From: Catillopecten margaritatus gill symbiont | Lineage (GTDB): Bacteria; Pseudomonadota; Gammaproteobacteria; PS1; Pseudothioglobaceae | DNA length: 64,000 nucleotides | NCBI GenBank assembly: GCA_037956075.1 | Contig: CP138327.1 | Location: 1,054,001 to 1,118,000 of the forward strand | Direction: 5' to 3' | In this document: positions 1 to 8,373 of the stretch, piece after piece | Position numbering within the stretch: the stretch's first letter is position 1 | Layout: every line of letters starts with the position of its first letter | Made by a program: the position numbers and the translations under genes | Notes under the pieces: model-generated | Seen by the model: the letters and a program-made list of their open reading frames with translations, nothing else | What the model was told of the DNA's origin: nothing | Database searches by the model: none

Positions 1-13
1 TACTTTTATCATT

Positions 14-1039
14 TTATAAATACTCTTTAATCAAAATTTCAGCAATTTGAATGCTATTCAACGCCGCACCTTTACGAATATTATCAGAAACCACCCACAA
101 ATTCAAACCTTTTTCATATGAAATGTCTTCACGAATACGGCTAACAAAAGTATCATCATTATTCATCGCCTCTGTAAATGGTGTGGCATAACCTCCATCT
201 TCACGAATATCCAGCACGGTAACACCACTCGCCTTGGACAGAATTTCAGTCGCTTCCGTCGCCGTAATTTTAGTTTTAGTTTCAATATTAATCGCCTCAG
301 AATGCCCGTACAACACTGGCACACGCACCGCAGTCGGATTGACCAAAATAGCCTCATCTTCAAAAATCTTCTGCGTTTCCCACACCATTTTCATCTCTTC
401 TTTGGTGTAACCGTTCTCTTGAAAAACATCAATATGCGGAATCACATTAAACGCAATCTGCTTCGGATAAACCTCAACATCAATATCCGTATTGCCCCCC
501 AATAACTTAGCACTTTGATCCGTTAATTCAGTAATTGCTACTTTGCCCGAGCCAGAAACCGCTTGATAAGTCGCCACATTAATGCGCTCAATCCCCACCG
601 CATCATAAATCGGCTTTAACGCTACCAACATCTGAATGGTCGAGCAATTTGGATTGGCAATAATATTGCGTTGCGTATAACCCGCAATCGCATGTGGATT
701 AACCTCTGGCACCACCAATGGAATATCCACATCACGACGAAAATGTGCCGTATTATCAATCACCACACAGCCCGCTTCCGCCGCAATCGGCGCATACTTT
801 TCAGAAATATGCCCGCCCGCCGAAAATAAGCCAACCTGTGCCTGCGAAAAATCAAACGACGCCAAATCCTGCACCGTCCACTGCTTTCCCTGGCACATTA
901 TTTTCTTACCCGCAGAATTAGCACTCGCTAATGGGTATAAATTATTAATCGGAAAGTTTCGCTGCTCCAAAATCGAAAGAATCGTCTCGCCCACAGCCCC
1001 TGTTGCACCAACTACGCAAACATCAAATTTTTTAGTCAT
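14..1039 (-). CDS. asd: Aspartate-semialdehyde dehydrogenase
   Basis: Reduces L-aspartyl-4-phosphate to aspartate-4-semialdehyde with NADPH, the branch point toward diaminopimelate/lysine, threonine and methionine; cytosolic. The N-terminus has the dinucleotide-binding motif GATGAVG (residues 11-17), the catalytic cysteine is in NPNCSTIQ (Cys132), and the C-terminal half has the catalytic histidine in YGHSE. At 341 residues it is the usual family length and intact, with ATG at 1039. A gap of 73 bases separates it from the lipoprotein genes upstream on the same strand, so it could have its own promoter or be read through. The family call is secure. Confidence 0.95.
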   Translation of the reverse strand: MTKKFDVCVVGATGAVGETILSILEQRNFPINNLYPLASANSAGKKIMCQGKQWTVQDLASFDFSQAQVGLFSAGGHISEKYAPIAAEAGCVVIDNTAHFRRDVDIPLVVPEVNPHAIAGYTQRNIIANPNCSTIQMLVALKPIYDAVGIERINVATYQAVSGSGKVAITELTDQSAKLLGGNTDIDVEVYPKQIAFNVIPHIDVFQENGYTKEEMKMVWETQKIFEDEAILVNPTAVRVPVLYGHSEAINIETKTKITATEATEILSKASGVTVLDIREDGGYATPFTEAMNNDDTFVSRIREDISYEKGLNLWVVSDNIRKGAALNSIQIAEILIKEYL

Positions 1040-1112
1040 AGTCTAAATATGAAAATTGTAAAAATGAGATATTATACCTGCTTCAAGCATAATAACAGCG
1101 TATGGTTGAGCG

Positions 1113-1772
1113 TTACTTAGTAGGTAAAACCTTATAAGGTCCATCCAATAACCCAGTTGCTTTATTGTTAATTGCTCTAATATTTGCTATTCTTGATGTT
1201 ATAGGCATATTTGAATCTACCGCTTGGGTAATTGCAGCACTAATCAACTGTGCCAAAAGTGTCGCAACAGGAGACCCTGCATTATTATTGTTACCACTAG
1301 GATTATAAACGGCTGAGGCAATACTTTCCCAAAGTAACTCGCCAGTCTTAACATCAACCAACTTGAGTGTTGCATGCACTATTGACTGAGAAGAGAAAAT
1401 TAAAAATTTTTGCCCAAACTCTTTAATATCAACATACAGCACTGTGTCAGCACCTATGTGTTTGTCGATTTTTTCTAATGAAATACCATTCATCTCAGCA
1501 GGTGTTGGCAAGCCATTTTCTTTTAAGAATTTATCAATAACTGCAACAGGAAAAACATAATAGCCTTTTTCAGTTAATGGTTTGGTCAGCGTAGATAAAT
1601 AGATATAAGGCGCTTCAACCTCAATGGAGTTATTTCTTGGAGGAATGACAAGAATTGACCTGGGTTTGCTTTTTTTTAATGCGGTGTAATCGTAAGGTTT
1701 GACTTCTGCACAACCCACAACAAAAACGGATAAAGTCGTCATTAAAAAAACTAATTTTAACAATTTCTTCAT
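1113..1772 (-). CDS. DUF799 / GNA1162-family outer-membrane lipoprotein
   Basis: 219 residues with a signal peptide ending in a lipobox (VFVVGC, Cys21), so a predicted lipoprotein. The body matches my memory of the DUF799 (neisserial GNA1162-like) family; conserved stretches include ILVIPPRNNSIEVEAPYIY and ADTVLYVDIKEFGQ. It is the last gene of a three-lipoprotein minus-strand operon, after a CsgG-like and a DUF4810 lipoprotein, and its ATG shares one base with the stop of the preceding gene. The same trio is known in Neisseria and other proteobacteria. The molecular role is not established; an envelope-spanning or secretion-assisting complex is inference from the CsgG-like partner. Confidence 0.8.
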   Translation of the reverse strand: MKKLLKLVFLMTTLSVFVVGCAEVKPYDYTALKKSKPRSILVIPPRNNSIEVEAPYIYLSTLTKPLTEKGYYVFPVAVIDKFLKENGLPTPAEMNGISLEKIDKHIGADTVLYVDIKEFGQKFLIFSSQSIVHATLKLVDVKTGELLWESIASAVYNPSGNNNNAGSPVATLLAQLISAAITQAVDSNMPITSRIANIRAINNKATGLLDGPYKVLPTK

Positions 1773-2131
1773 TATATTCCTTGATTTCTCATAGCACGAT
1801 TCAGCATTCCGTCAATTAATACGCTTGATTCTGGGAATAAGGATTTCTCTTGTAGGAGTGCTTCTCTAGATTCTGTGTATCTCCCTTGCCCCGCATACAA
1901 CATACCTAAATGCGCATAAATACCAGGTGCAATTTTCTTGCCCTTGGCTTCAGTTTTTTGTAAATCAGTATTTAATTTTTCAATTTGAGTTTGAACATCC
2001 ATTTCGCCTGGCGCCACATAAGATTGGCGTATTATTGTCTCATATTCACCCCAATAATACATATCTTTATTGGTAACGCAACCACTCAACAATAACGCAC
2101 CCAACAACAATCCAAATAGAGATTTAGTCAT
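1772..2131 (-). CDS. DUF4810-family lipoprotein
   Basis: A 119-residue predicted lipoprotein: hydrophobic signal followed by lipobox LLSGC (Cys18). The rest contains a short helical, TPR-like stretch (HLGMLYAGQGRYTESREALL) typical of small DUF4810 proteins. It sits between the CsgG-like and DUF799 genes with a 2-base gap upstream and a 1-base overlap downstream, so the three are surely co-transcribed and probably form one envelope complex. No enzymatic motif is visible and function is unknown; the call rests on length, lipobox and the conserved three-gene order. Confidence 0.75.
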   Translation of the reverse strand: MTKSLFGLLLGALLLSGCVTNKDMYYWGEYETIIRQSYVAPGEMDVQTQIEKLNTDLQKTEAKGKKIAPGIYAHLGMLYAGQGRYTESREALLQEKSLFPESSVLIDGMLNRAMRNQGI

Positions 2132-2133
2132 TG

Positions 2134-2805
2134 CTACTTAATTTTCCAAACGCCATTTTGAATATCTCTGGTCATATTGTTAACCGCTTCCATAATAGCC
2201 AAATTCAATACTTTTCCATTTAAAGTTGCATCATAACCTGCATCACTACCAAAGCCAAGAAGCTCTTCATGGCTCAGTGAATATTCCCCTGCACCTTGTA
2301 CAGAATAAACAATTTGAGAAGTTAAAACATCAACAATATTCAAAGAAACTTTTGCATAAGCAGTCTGCTCTTTGCCTGACCCTAAAATACCAAACAACAT
2401 CTTTTCCCCTGTTGTTTTACGACCAAATTCCGTTACATTACCCGTAAAAATATAGTGTGCCCCTTTAATATTCTGCTCGATATTCAATCGCTTTGCTTCT
2501 TGTGCATTGCCTTGCAAATTTTGGCGATCCATTACATTAAAACGATTACTTTGTTGTAAATGTGTTTTTAAGATGGTTCTTGCTTGCCCGCCTAATTTAT
2601 CCACATTAGAAGAAAATAAACCACGCATATAAGTAGAACGATTTTGGAAAATACCAACGGCAACATCTGCCCGTTTTCCTTGATAAGCCGTTTGATAAGA
2701 CTTGACATGTGTTTCCTTAATAACTCGATGAGTTTCTTTTGCCGCACATCCAGACAAGCCAAATAGCAGTGCAAGGGTGGTAATTAAAGTGAATTTAATT
2801 TTCAT
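2134..2805 (-). CDS. CsgG-family lipoprotein
   Basis: 223 residues with lipobox GLSGC (Cys20), predicted to be anchored to the outer membrane. The body has CsgG/curli-assembly-type features: the stretch VAVGIFQNRSTYMRG, a segment naming a target fold around THLQQSNRFNVMDRQNL, and AHYIFTGNVTEFG. In curli systems CsgG is a nonameric secretion pore; in this shorter family, next to DUF4810 and DUF799 lipoproteins, the role is not known and no curlin genes are nearby. First gene of the operon; ATG at 2805, 31 bases downstream of the end of the Nif3-like gene on the same strand. Confidence 0.8.
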   Translation of the reverse strand: MKIKFTLITTLALLFGLSGCAAKETHRVIKETHVKSYQTAYQGKRADVAVGIFQNRSTYMRGLFSSNVDKLGGQARTILKTHLQQSNRFNVMDRQNLQGNAQEAKRLNIEQNIKGAHYIFTGNVTEFGRKTTGEKMLFGILGSGKEQTAYAKVSLNIVDVLTSQIVYSVQGAGEYSLSHEELLGFGSDAGYDATLNGKVLNLAIMEAVNNMTRDIQNGVWKIK

Positions 2806-2836
2806 ATTTTTTTATTGTTAGCAAGAAGGATAAGAA

Positions 2837-3577
2837 TTATACTTGATTATCGACATCAATAAATTGATGCTTAACACCAAACTTGTTGCTTAAATGTTGA
2901 CACAAGGCTTGCACACCATAGCGTTCGGTGGCATGATGTCCAGCGGAGATGAAGGCGATGTTGTTTTCTTTGGCGATGGCAGGGTTTTGTTCGGAGACTT
3001 CGCCCGTTATAAAGCAATCGGCGTTGATGTCGAGGGCGTGGTTCATATAATTTTGTGCGCCACCTGAGCACCAGGCGATGGTTTTTAGGGGTTTGTCGTT
3101 ATTGCCGAATGTTAAGGGTTTGCGATTTAAGGATTGTTCGATGGTGTCTGCTAAGTCGGCTAATGTGGTGTTAATTTCGCCTTGCCAGACTAGGGTGTCG
3201 CCGATTGGGGTTGGGTTTTTAATGCCGAAACGGTGGGCAAGTTGGATGTTGTTGCCGACTTCAGAATGAGCATCGAGAGGCAGGTGGTAGGCGAATAAAT
3301 TAATGTTATTGTCTAATAATGCTTTGATACGATTTTTTTTGATGCCTGTGATTTTTTGGTCTTCGCCTTTCCAGAAAAAACCATGATGGACGAATAAGGC
3401 ATCGGCTTTTTCGTCGATGGCGCGCTCGATTAAATCTTGATTAGCACTCACGCCTGAGACGAGAGTTTGAATATCGGCTTTACCTTCAACTTGTAAGCCA
3501 TTTGGACAATAATCTTGAAATTTATCAACTTTTAAATAGTCGTGGCAATATTCGGATAAGGTTTTGTTATTGACCAT
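2837..3577 (-). CDS. Nif3-like dinuclear metal-centre protein (YbgI/DUF34)
   Basis: About 246 residues, Nif3/YbgI family, which forms hexameric toroids with a dimetal site; proposed GTP cyclohydrolase-I-like fold, physiological substrate unresolved. Metal-ligand motifs visible are LFVHHGFFWKG near residue 60 and SAGHHATERYG near the C-terminus, plus FITGEVSEQNP. I chose the ATG at 3577 because it overlaps the hisC stop by 11 bases in the manner of coupled genes; a start 15 bases further upstream is possible. Lies downstream of hisC on the minus strand. Confidence 0.88.
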   Translation of the reverse strand: MVNNKTLSEYCHDYLKVDKFQDYCPNGLQVEGKADIQTLVSGVSANQDLIERAIDEKADALFVHHGFFWKGEDQKITGIKKNRIKALLDNNINLFAYHLPLDAHSEVGNNIQLAHRFGIKNPTPIGDTLVWQGEINTTLADLADTIEQSLNRKPLTFGNNDKPLKTIAWCSGGAQNYMNHALDINADCFITGEVSEQNPAIAKENNIAFISAGHHATERYGVQALCQHLSNKFGVKHQFIDVDNQV

Positions 3578-4631
3578 AAAATTGCTCCACAATTTTCATA
3601 AATAATTGATTTTGTTCATTATTACCAACGGTAACACGCAGGCAATCGGTGAGTTTTGGAGCATTGGCTAAATTTTTAATCAGTACGCCATTTTGTTTGA
3701 GATTTTCAAATAATTCATTAGCTTTTGGGGCTTTGAATAAAATAAAATTTGCTTGCGATGGATAGACTTTCAGGCTTTTAATGGCGCTTAATGCGGATGC
3801 TAATTGAGTGCGTTCTTTGAGGATGGTTTTTGCATTGGCATCAATGTCTTCTCGCTCGCTCAATAAAAAATTCGCACTCACTTGCGTCAGTGTATTAATG
3901 TTGTAAGGCAAGCGCAACTTATCTAATTGCTCAACGGTGTCTTTTGCACCAATTAACAAGCCTAAACGCAAGCCTGCAAAACCGATTTTTGACACAGTCC
4001 TCAATAAAACCAAATTCGGATATTTGGCAATGTCGGCTAAAAAACTGTCATCAGCATACGCATAATATGCCTCGTCTAACACCACCATTGCATCAGTTGA
4101 AGTGATGATTTTTTCAATCGTTGTTCTGTCAAAAGCATTGCCCGTTGGGTTATTTGGATAAGCAATAAAAATCAGTTTTGGCTGATGGGTTTTAATTGCA
4201 GACAACATCACGGGCAAATCAATTGCAAAATCTTCGGTCAAATCCACACCTTGATAGTTCAAGCGGGTGAATTTTGAAATCATATCATACATCACAAAAC
4301 TCGGTTCAACACTCAAAACCGTGTCACCTGTGTCGCACGCCAAAGCCAATAATTGAATTAATTCATCCGAACCATTGCCTAGTAGCATACCAAACTCTTC
4401 TGGAATTGCCATTAATTCACGCAAAGTTTGTTGTAGTTCTAGGGCATTTGGGCTTGGATAGCGATTTAACTCTGCATCAGCTAAATAGGCTAAATATTGT
4501 CCAATTAAATCATCTGCCAAAGGAAATGGGGATTCCATCGCATCCAATTTCACCATATTTGCTGACGCAGGCACATGGTAAGCATTGATAGCTTGAATGT
4601 CGGCACGAAGCCAGTTATTAACAAAACTCAT
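3567..4631 (-). CDS. hisC: Histidinol-phosphate aminotransferase
   Basis: PLP-dependent class II aminotransferase converting imidazole-acetol phosphate and glutamate to histidinol phosphate (seventh step of histidine synthesis). 354 residues, normal length. The PLP-binding lysine is in RTVSKIGFAGLRLG (Lys215), with the substrate/PLP motifs GNGSDELI (85-92), AYPNNPTGN and VLDEAYYAYAD before it. It overlaps thiD by 4 bases upstream and the Nif3-like gene downstream, giving a compact mixed operon. The other his genes, apart from hisA at 29 kb, are not in the window. Confidence 0.92.
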   Translation of the reverse strand: MSFVNNWLRADIQAINAYHVPASANMVKLDAMESPFPLADDLIGQYLAYLADAELNRYPSPNALELQQTLRELMAIPEEFGMLLGNGSDELIQLLALACDTGDTVLSVEPSFVMYDMISKFTRLNYQGVDLTEDFAIDLPVMLSAIKTHQPKLIFIAYPNNPTGNAFDRTTIEKIITSTDAMVVLDEAYYAYADDSFLADIAKYPNLVLLRTVSKIGFAGLRLGLLIGAKDTVEQLDKLRLPYNINTLTQVSANFLLSEREDIDANAKTILKERTQLASALSAIKSLKVYPSQANFILFKAPKANELFENLKQNGVLIKNLANAPKLTDCLRVTVGNNEQNQLFMKIVEQFYGQ

Positions 4632-5386
4632 AATAATTTTTTGTGTAGTCTATTAGGATGTTTCTGTATTTTACCAATACTTTTAGCGTTTAATAAAGTT
4701 TGATAAGTATAGTTTAATGCCTGTTGACAAGCCTCTTCCACGGATAAATCTAGTGCAATTAAAGCGGCAATCGCACTAGATAAAGTGCAACCAGAGCCAT
4801 GATAATCACCCATTAATTTTTTATAAATATATTTTTTTATCAAATTTCCATGTTGGTACAAACGGTGTTCAATCTCGCTATCTGACACATCTGTCGTGGT
4901 GACTAACACCCATTCGCACGACAAAGATTTAACTTGTTGCTGCTCGTTGTCGCCTACAGATAGAGTAGATAATTCGGCTGAATTTGGCGTGAGAATGTGC
5001 ACCAAAGGGAGTAAATCTTGTTTTAAAGTTTCAATCGCTTGCGTTTGCAGCAAAACATCTGCGGTGCTGGATTTGACAATCGGATCTAATATAATCGTTT
5101 TGCCTTGCGCCAAATTTGCGATGGTTTTTATTTGCTCAACGGATGATAATAAACCGATTTTAACCACTTCAAAATCAATATCGTCTTGCAAGTGGCGAAA
5201 TTGCTTAGCAATTAATTCGTCATTTACTGCTTGAATTTCCGCAACCGACTGGGTGTTTTGCACCGTCAACACCGTTACAATCGGCAACGCCGTCAAACCA
5301 AATTGTTGAATGGTTTCAATATCAGCACTGATACCCGCACCGCCACAAGGGTCCAGTCCTGATAAAACTAAAACCGTATCGTCCAA
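4628..5386 (-). CDS. thiD: Hydroxymethylpyrimidine / phosphomethylpyrimidine kinase
   Basis: Phosphorylates HMP and HMP-phosphate in thiamine synthesis (ribokinase-like fold). 252 residues. The N-terminal SGLDPCGGAGISADIE motif and the C-terminal anion-hole/catalytic motif GDYHGSGCTLSSAIA are diagnostic of ThiD. Initiation appears to be TTG at 5386 (no ATG precedes the conserved N-terminus), 2 bases after the dsbA stop, implying translational coupling. No thiE or thiamine riboswitch is adjacent. Confidence 0.9.
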   Translation of the reverse strand: MDDTVLVLSGLDPCGGAGISADIETIQQFGLTALPIVTVLTVQNTQSVAEIQAVNDELIAKQFRHLQDDIDFEVVKIGLLSSVEQIKTIANLAQGKTIILDPIVKSSTADVLLQTQAIETLKQDLLPLVHILTPNSAELSTLSVGDNEQQQVKSLSCEWVLVTTTDVSDSEIEHRLYQHGNLIKKYIYKKLMGDYHGSGCTLSSAIAALIALDLSVEEACQQALNYTYQTLLNAKSIGKIQKHPNRLHKKLL

Positions 5387-5388
5387 CC

Positions 5389-6000
5389 TTACTTGCTTTC
5401 TTTTTTGATTAAAAAATCCACCACTTCTAGCATTCTATCGCTTGAACCTGCATGAGTAGAATCTGTCCAATATTTGCCATTCACCACAATAACTGGCACA
5501 CCTTGCACCTTATATTGTTTAGATTTGAGTGTGGATTTATTGAGTTTAACGCGAACAGCAAAAGAGTTAAAGGTTTTTTCTACTTTTTCCTTATCCACAC
5601 CAAAAGACACCACCCAATCAATGAAACTTTCTTTTGTGTGGAATCTTTTATTTTTTGCATGAATAGCTTCAAATAAACGCTCATGTAATTTATCAAGCAA
5701 ATTTAATTCTTCTAAGACAAAGTAAAAAACAGCACCCTTTTTCCAGCGTTTAGAAAATACTGCAGGTTGTTGTACAAATTCAGCATTGGCAGGCAACTTT
5801 TTAAGCCATGCTTGAAGTGCTGGTTCAAGATTATAACAATGTGGGCAGTAATACCAAAATAATTCACGCACTTCAATTTTATCGCCTGTGGTGGTTTTAA
5901 TGGGCTTGTCAAACACGACATAATCAATACCAGCATCATAATCACTAGCTTGCGTGTGAGTAGAAAATATAAATAACAGGGTTAGTAGTATTTTTTTCAT
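5389..6000 (-). CDS. dsbA: Periplasmic thiol:disulfide oxidoreductase DsbA
   Basis: 203 residues with an 18-residue signal peptide (ending THTQA-SD) and a thioredoxin fold whose active site is CPHC (Cys52-Cys55), the DsbA-type dipeptide. The cis-proline loop is [13 protein letters not shown] near the C-terminus. Introduces disulfides into secreted proteins and would be recycled by DsbB, which is not in the window. Lies between folK and thiD on the minus strand with an 11-base gap upstream. Lineage-appropriate length. Confidence 0.92.
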   Translation of the reverse strand: MKKILLTLLFIFSTHTQASDYDAGIDYVVFDKPIKTTTGDKIEVRELFWYYCPHCYNLEPALQAWLKKLPANAEFVQQPAVFSKRWKKGAVFYFVLEELNLLDKLHERLFEAIHAKNKRFHTKESFIDWVVSFGVDKEKVEKTFNSFAVRVKLNKSTLKSKQYKVQGVPVIVVNGKYWTDSTHAGSSDRMLEVVDFLIKKESK

Positions 6001-6010
6001 TGGTCTTATC

Positions 6011-6487
6011 CTATTTTAAAATGTCAATATTATACGATTTTAAATCAATCATAGTTGCATTCAATTGTGCATAATTTTTTTTCTCAATTGGGTGCACGCC
6101 CTCGACATTAAGTTGTGCAAGAGGCGCAAGCACAAAATTATATTTCAAAATATCATCCCTCGGTAAGTTATGCGCCTCATCAATCACCTCATCATACAGT
6201 ACCAAATCCAAGTCCACACCCCTATTAGAAAATTTCGGCTGAGACCTATCACGCCCTTGCTTGTCCTCAATATTGTGAAGCACGCTGATCACATCCACAA
6301 CACTCAAATCTGTCGTCGCATTGACGCCCACATTATAAAAATCATCGCCTTCAAATCCTGCTGATGCACTCTCAAAAATGTCCGAACATTCAATCTTAAA
6401 AAAATTCATCCGCAAGCTTTCTATCGCCTGTGCAATATTATGCCTACGGTTTTCATTTGAACCGATGTTAATATGAATCTTATGCAT
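6011..6487 (-). CDS. folK: 2-amino-4-hydroxy-6-hydroxymethyldihydropteridine pyrophosphokinase
   Basis: Transfers pyrophosphate from ATP to hydroxymethyl-dihydropterin in folate synthesis. About 158 residues; typical motifs [14 protein letters not shown] at the N-terminus and [13 protein letters not shown] (HPPK signature with the Mg-binding aspartates) in the C-terminal half, followed by [18 protein letters not shown] prefer the ATG at 6487 over a TTG nine bases upstream; with it the gene overlaps folB by 8 bases, and the two enzymes act at consecutive steps. Confidence 0.9.
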   Translation of the reverse strand: MHKIHINIGSNENRRHNIAQAIESLRMNFFKIECSDIFESASAGFEGDDFYNVGVNATTDLSVVDVISVLHNIEDKQGRDRSQPKFSNRGVDLDLVLYDEVIDEAHNLPRDDILKYNFVLAPLAQLNVEGVHPIEKKNYAQLNATMIDLKSYNIDILK

Positions 6488-6830
6488 GGCGTTCAATAAT
6501 CACACCCACACCCTGTGCACCTGTTACCGCCTCACCTTTATTTAGGGTTAATTTCACTTTTTTCACGCCAAATTCATTGATAATAATTTGTGTAATTTTC
6601 TCTGCCAAAGTTTCCACTAATTGAAATTCACTATTTTTAACAAAATCAATCAATCTCTTTGAAACCGCTTTGTAATCAAGGGTTTGGTCAATATGGTCAG
6701 TCTCACTCGCCGCCTTAATATCCGCCGACATTTCAATATCCAGCACAATATCTTGGCGAATTTTACGCTCCCAATCGTAAATCCCAATCACGCAATCAAT
6801 CTTTAAACCTTGTATAAATACAATATCCAT
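6480..6830 (-). CDS. folB: Dihydroneopterin aldolase
   Basis: 116-residue FolB, cleaving 7,8-dihydroneopterin to hydroxymethyl-dihydropterin and glycolaldehyde, directly before FolK in the pathway. Recognisable features are the start IVFIQGLKIDCVIGIYDWER and VETLAEKITQIIINEFGVKKVKL, followed by a Lys-containing KGEAVTGAQGVGVIIER tail. It is the first gene of the minus-strand operon and faces plsY across about 30 bases, so the two promoters must lie inside that short divergent gap. Confidence 0.92.
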   Translation of the reverse strand: MDIVFIQGLKIDCVIGIYDWERKIRQDIVLDIEMSADIKAASETDHIDQTLDYKAVSKRLIDFVKNSEFQLVETLAEKITQIIINEFGVKKVKLTLNKGEAVTGAQGVGVIIERHA

Positions 6831-6862
6831 AGTATCATTTCACTTTTTTTACCAAAAAGCGT

Positions 6863-7447
6863 ATGTTACCTATTTTGATTATTGCCAGTTACTTAATCGG
6901 CTCAATTTCCAGTGCAATTTTAGTCTGCAAAGCCTTCGGACTCCCCGACCCCCGCACCCAAGGCTCAAACAACCCAGGTGCCACCAATGTCTTACGCATC
7001 GGCGGTAAAAAAGCCGCTGCTATCACCCTTATTGGCGACGGTGCAAAAGGCGCTATTCCCGTATTCATCGCCCATTATTTCGGTGTTGATTTATTCACAT
7101 TAACCTTGGTGGCTTTGGCTGCATTTTTAGGTCATGTTTACCCAGTTTTCTTTGGTTTTAAAGGTGGAAAAGGCGTGGCAACGCTTTTAGGTGCTTTATT
7201 TGCACTCAATTATTTGGTTGGTCTGAGTTTTGCTTTGATTTGGCTTTTTGTCGCCAAAGTGTTAAAAATTTCTTCTCTTTCCGCACTAATTGCCACCTTG
7301 TTCACTCCTGCACTTTTTTACTTTTTAAGCGATAAAGATTTAAACGCTACTTATGTCGTTACGCTAACTTGCATTTGGATTTTCTTCACCCATAAAAGCA
7401 ATATTCAAAGAATGCTATCAGATGCCGAAGGTAAAATTAAGCCTTAG
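6863..7447 (+). CDS. plsY: Acyl-phosphate:glycerol-3-phosphate acyltransferase
   Basis: 194-residue inner-membrane enzyme using acyl-phosphate to acylate glycerol-3-phosphate, the first step of phospholipid synthesis. Signature motifs are GSNNPGATNVLRIGGKKAA and GHVYPVFFGFKGGKGVATLL, between about five membrane segments. Divergent from folB, an arrangement also common in other gammaproteobacteria. Its 3' end overlaps the convergent ABC permease gene by 11 bases. Confidence 0.94.
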   Translation: MLPILIIASYLIGSISSAILVCKAFGLPDPRTQGSNNPGATNVLRIGGKKAAAITLIGDGAKGAIPVFIAHYFGVDLFTLTLVALAAFLGHVYPVFFGFKGGKGVATLLGALFALNYLVGLSFALIWLFVAKVLKISSLSALIATLFTPALFYFLSDKDLNATYVVTLTCIWIFFTHKSNIQRMLSDAEGKIKP

Positions 7448-8201
7448 CATTAACCCCTCGTTTGAGCAGATAAAGCGACACTATTGTCAATACGGCAATC
7501 ATCACAATTAACACGAAAACAGAAGTAAGAAAATCAGCCGTACTCGTGCCTAAAAAACTCAATCTAAAAGCATCTACCATATAATAAATTGGGTTAAATT
7601 GACTGACAGTTTGCCAAAATTCTGGCAAGATTTTAATGCTATAAAACATTCCGCCTAAATAAGTCATTGGCATTAAAATAAAAGTCGGAACAATGGAAAT
7701 ATCATCAAAAGACTGGGCAAAAATTGCGTTAATAAACCCTGCCAAAGAAAATAAAATAGCAGTCAATAAAAAAGTAATCAGTGCAATCGGAACCGAATAA
7801 ATCTGAAAATCCACAAAGAAAGAAGCCGTGATAAACACCCCGATACCCACAAAAAAACCACGCGCCACACCGCCCGAAACATAGCCCAATAAAATCACCC
7901 AATAAGGCACTGGCGACACCAACATTTCTTCAATGCTATGGTTATATTTTGCAAAGAAAAACGACGCCACTGTATTTGCATAAGAGTTTTGAATAACCGT
8001 CATTAAAATAATGCCAGGGATGATAAATTGTAAATAATCCACCCCTTGCATCGGTCCGATACGCTCGCCCATCAACCCGCCAAAAATCAACAGATACAGA
8101 GAAGTCGTAATAATAGGTGGGAAAATCGTTTGCACCCAAATACGAGAAAATCGCAAAATTTCTCTAGTAACAATGGTTTTATATTGAGTCCAAATCATCA
8201 T
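7437..8201 (-). CDS. ABC-2 type exporter permease (YadH-like)
   Basis: 254-residue ABC-2 permease with about six hydrophobic segments and the family pattern GGMFYSIKILPEFWQ..FNPIYYMVDAFR near the C-terminus, as in YadH/DrrB proteins. Partner of the ATPase encoded just upstream (8349-9275). Substrate unknown; in E. coli the YadGH pair is uncharacterised. The 147-base gap to the ATPase gene is filled by a mini inverted-repeat element, which may weaken translational coupling of the two subunits. Confidence 0.88.
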   Translation of the reverse strand: MMIWTQYKTIVTREILRFSRIWVQTIFPPIITTSLYLLIFGGLMGERIGPMQGVDYLQFIIPGIILMTVIQNSYANTVASFFFAKYNHSIEEMLVSPVPYWVILLGYVSGGVARGFFVGIGVFITASFFVDFQIYSVPIALITFLLTAILFSLAGFINAIFAQSFDDISIVPTFILMPMTYLGGMFYSIKILPEFWQTVSQFNPIYYMVDAFRLSFLGTSTADFLTSVFVLIVMIAVLTIVSLYLLKRGVNAKA

Positions 8202-8212
8202 TAATTAACCAA

Positions 8213-8373
8213 GAGACCTTTGCATAAATAGGGATGATTAGCAAAATGACAGGTTTTATTAAATTGGGAATTTTTTAAATCCACTCCTAGCAAGGCTAAG
8301 GGTGTTTTTAAAAAGTTTTCAATTTGATGAAAAGTGGCGTTTTGATGATTATTCATATTTATGCAAAGGTCTC
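8213..8373. mobile_element. Miniature inverted-repeat element between the ABC genes
   Basis: An 18-bp perfect inverted repeat (GAGACCTTTGCATAAATA at 8213-8230 and its complement at 8356-8373) bounds 161 bases with no reading frame. The GAGACCTTTGC terminus is, from memory, typical of IS5-group insertion sequences, so this is probably a transposase-less derivative (MITE). I see no clear target duplication. Its right arm supplies the last codons and, just beyond, the stop codon of the ABC ATPase gene. Confidence 0.7.
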
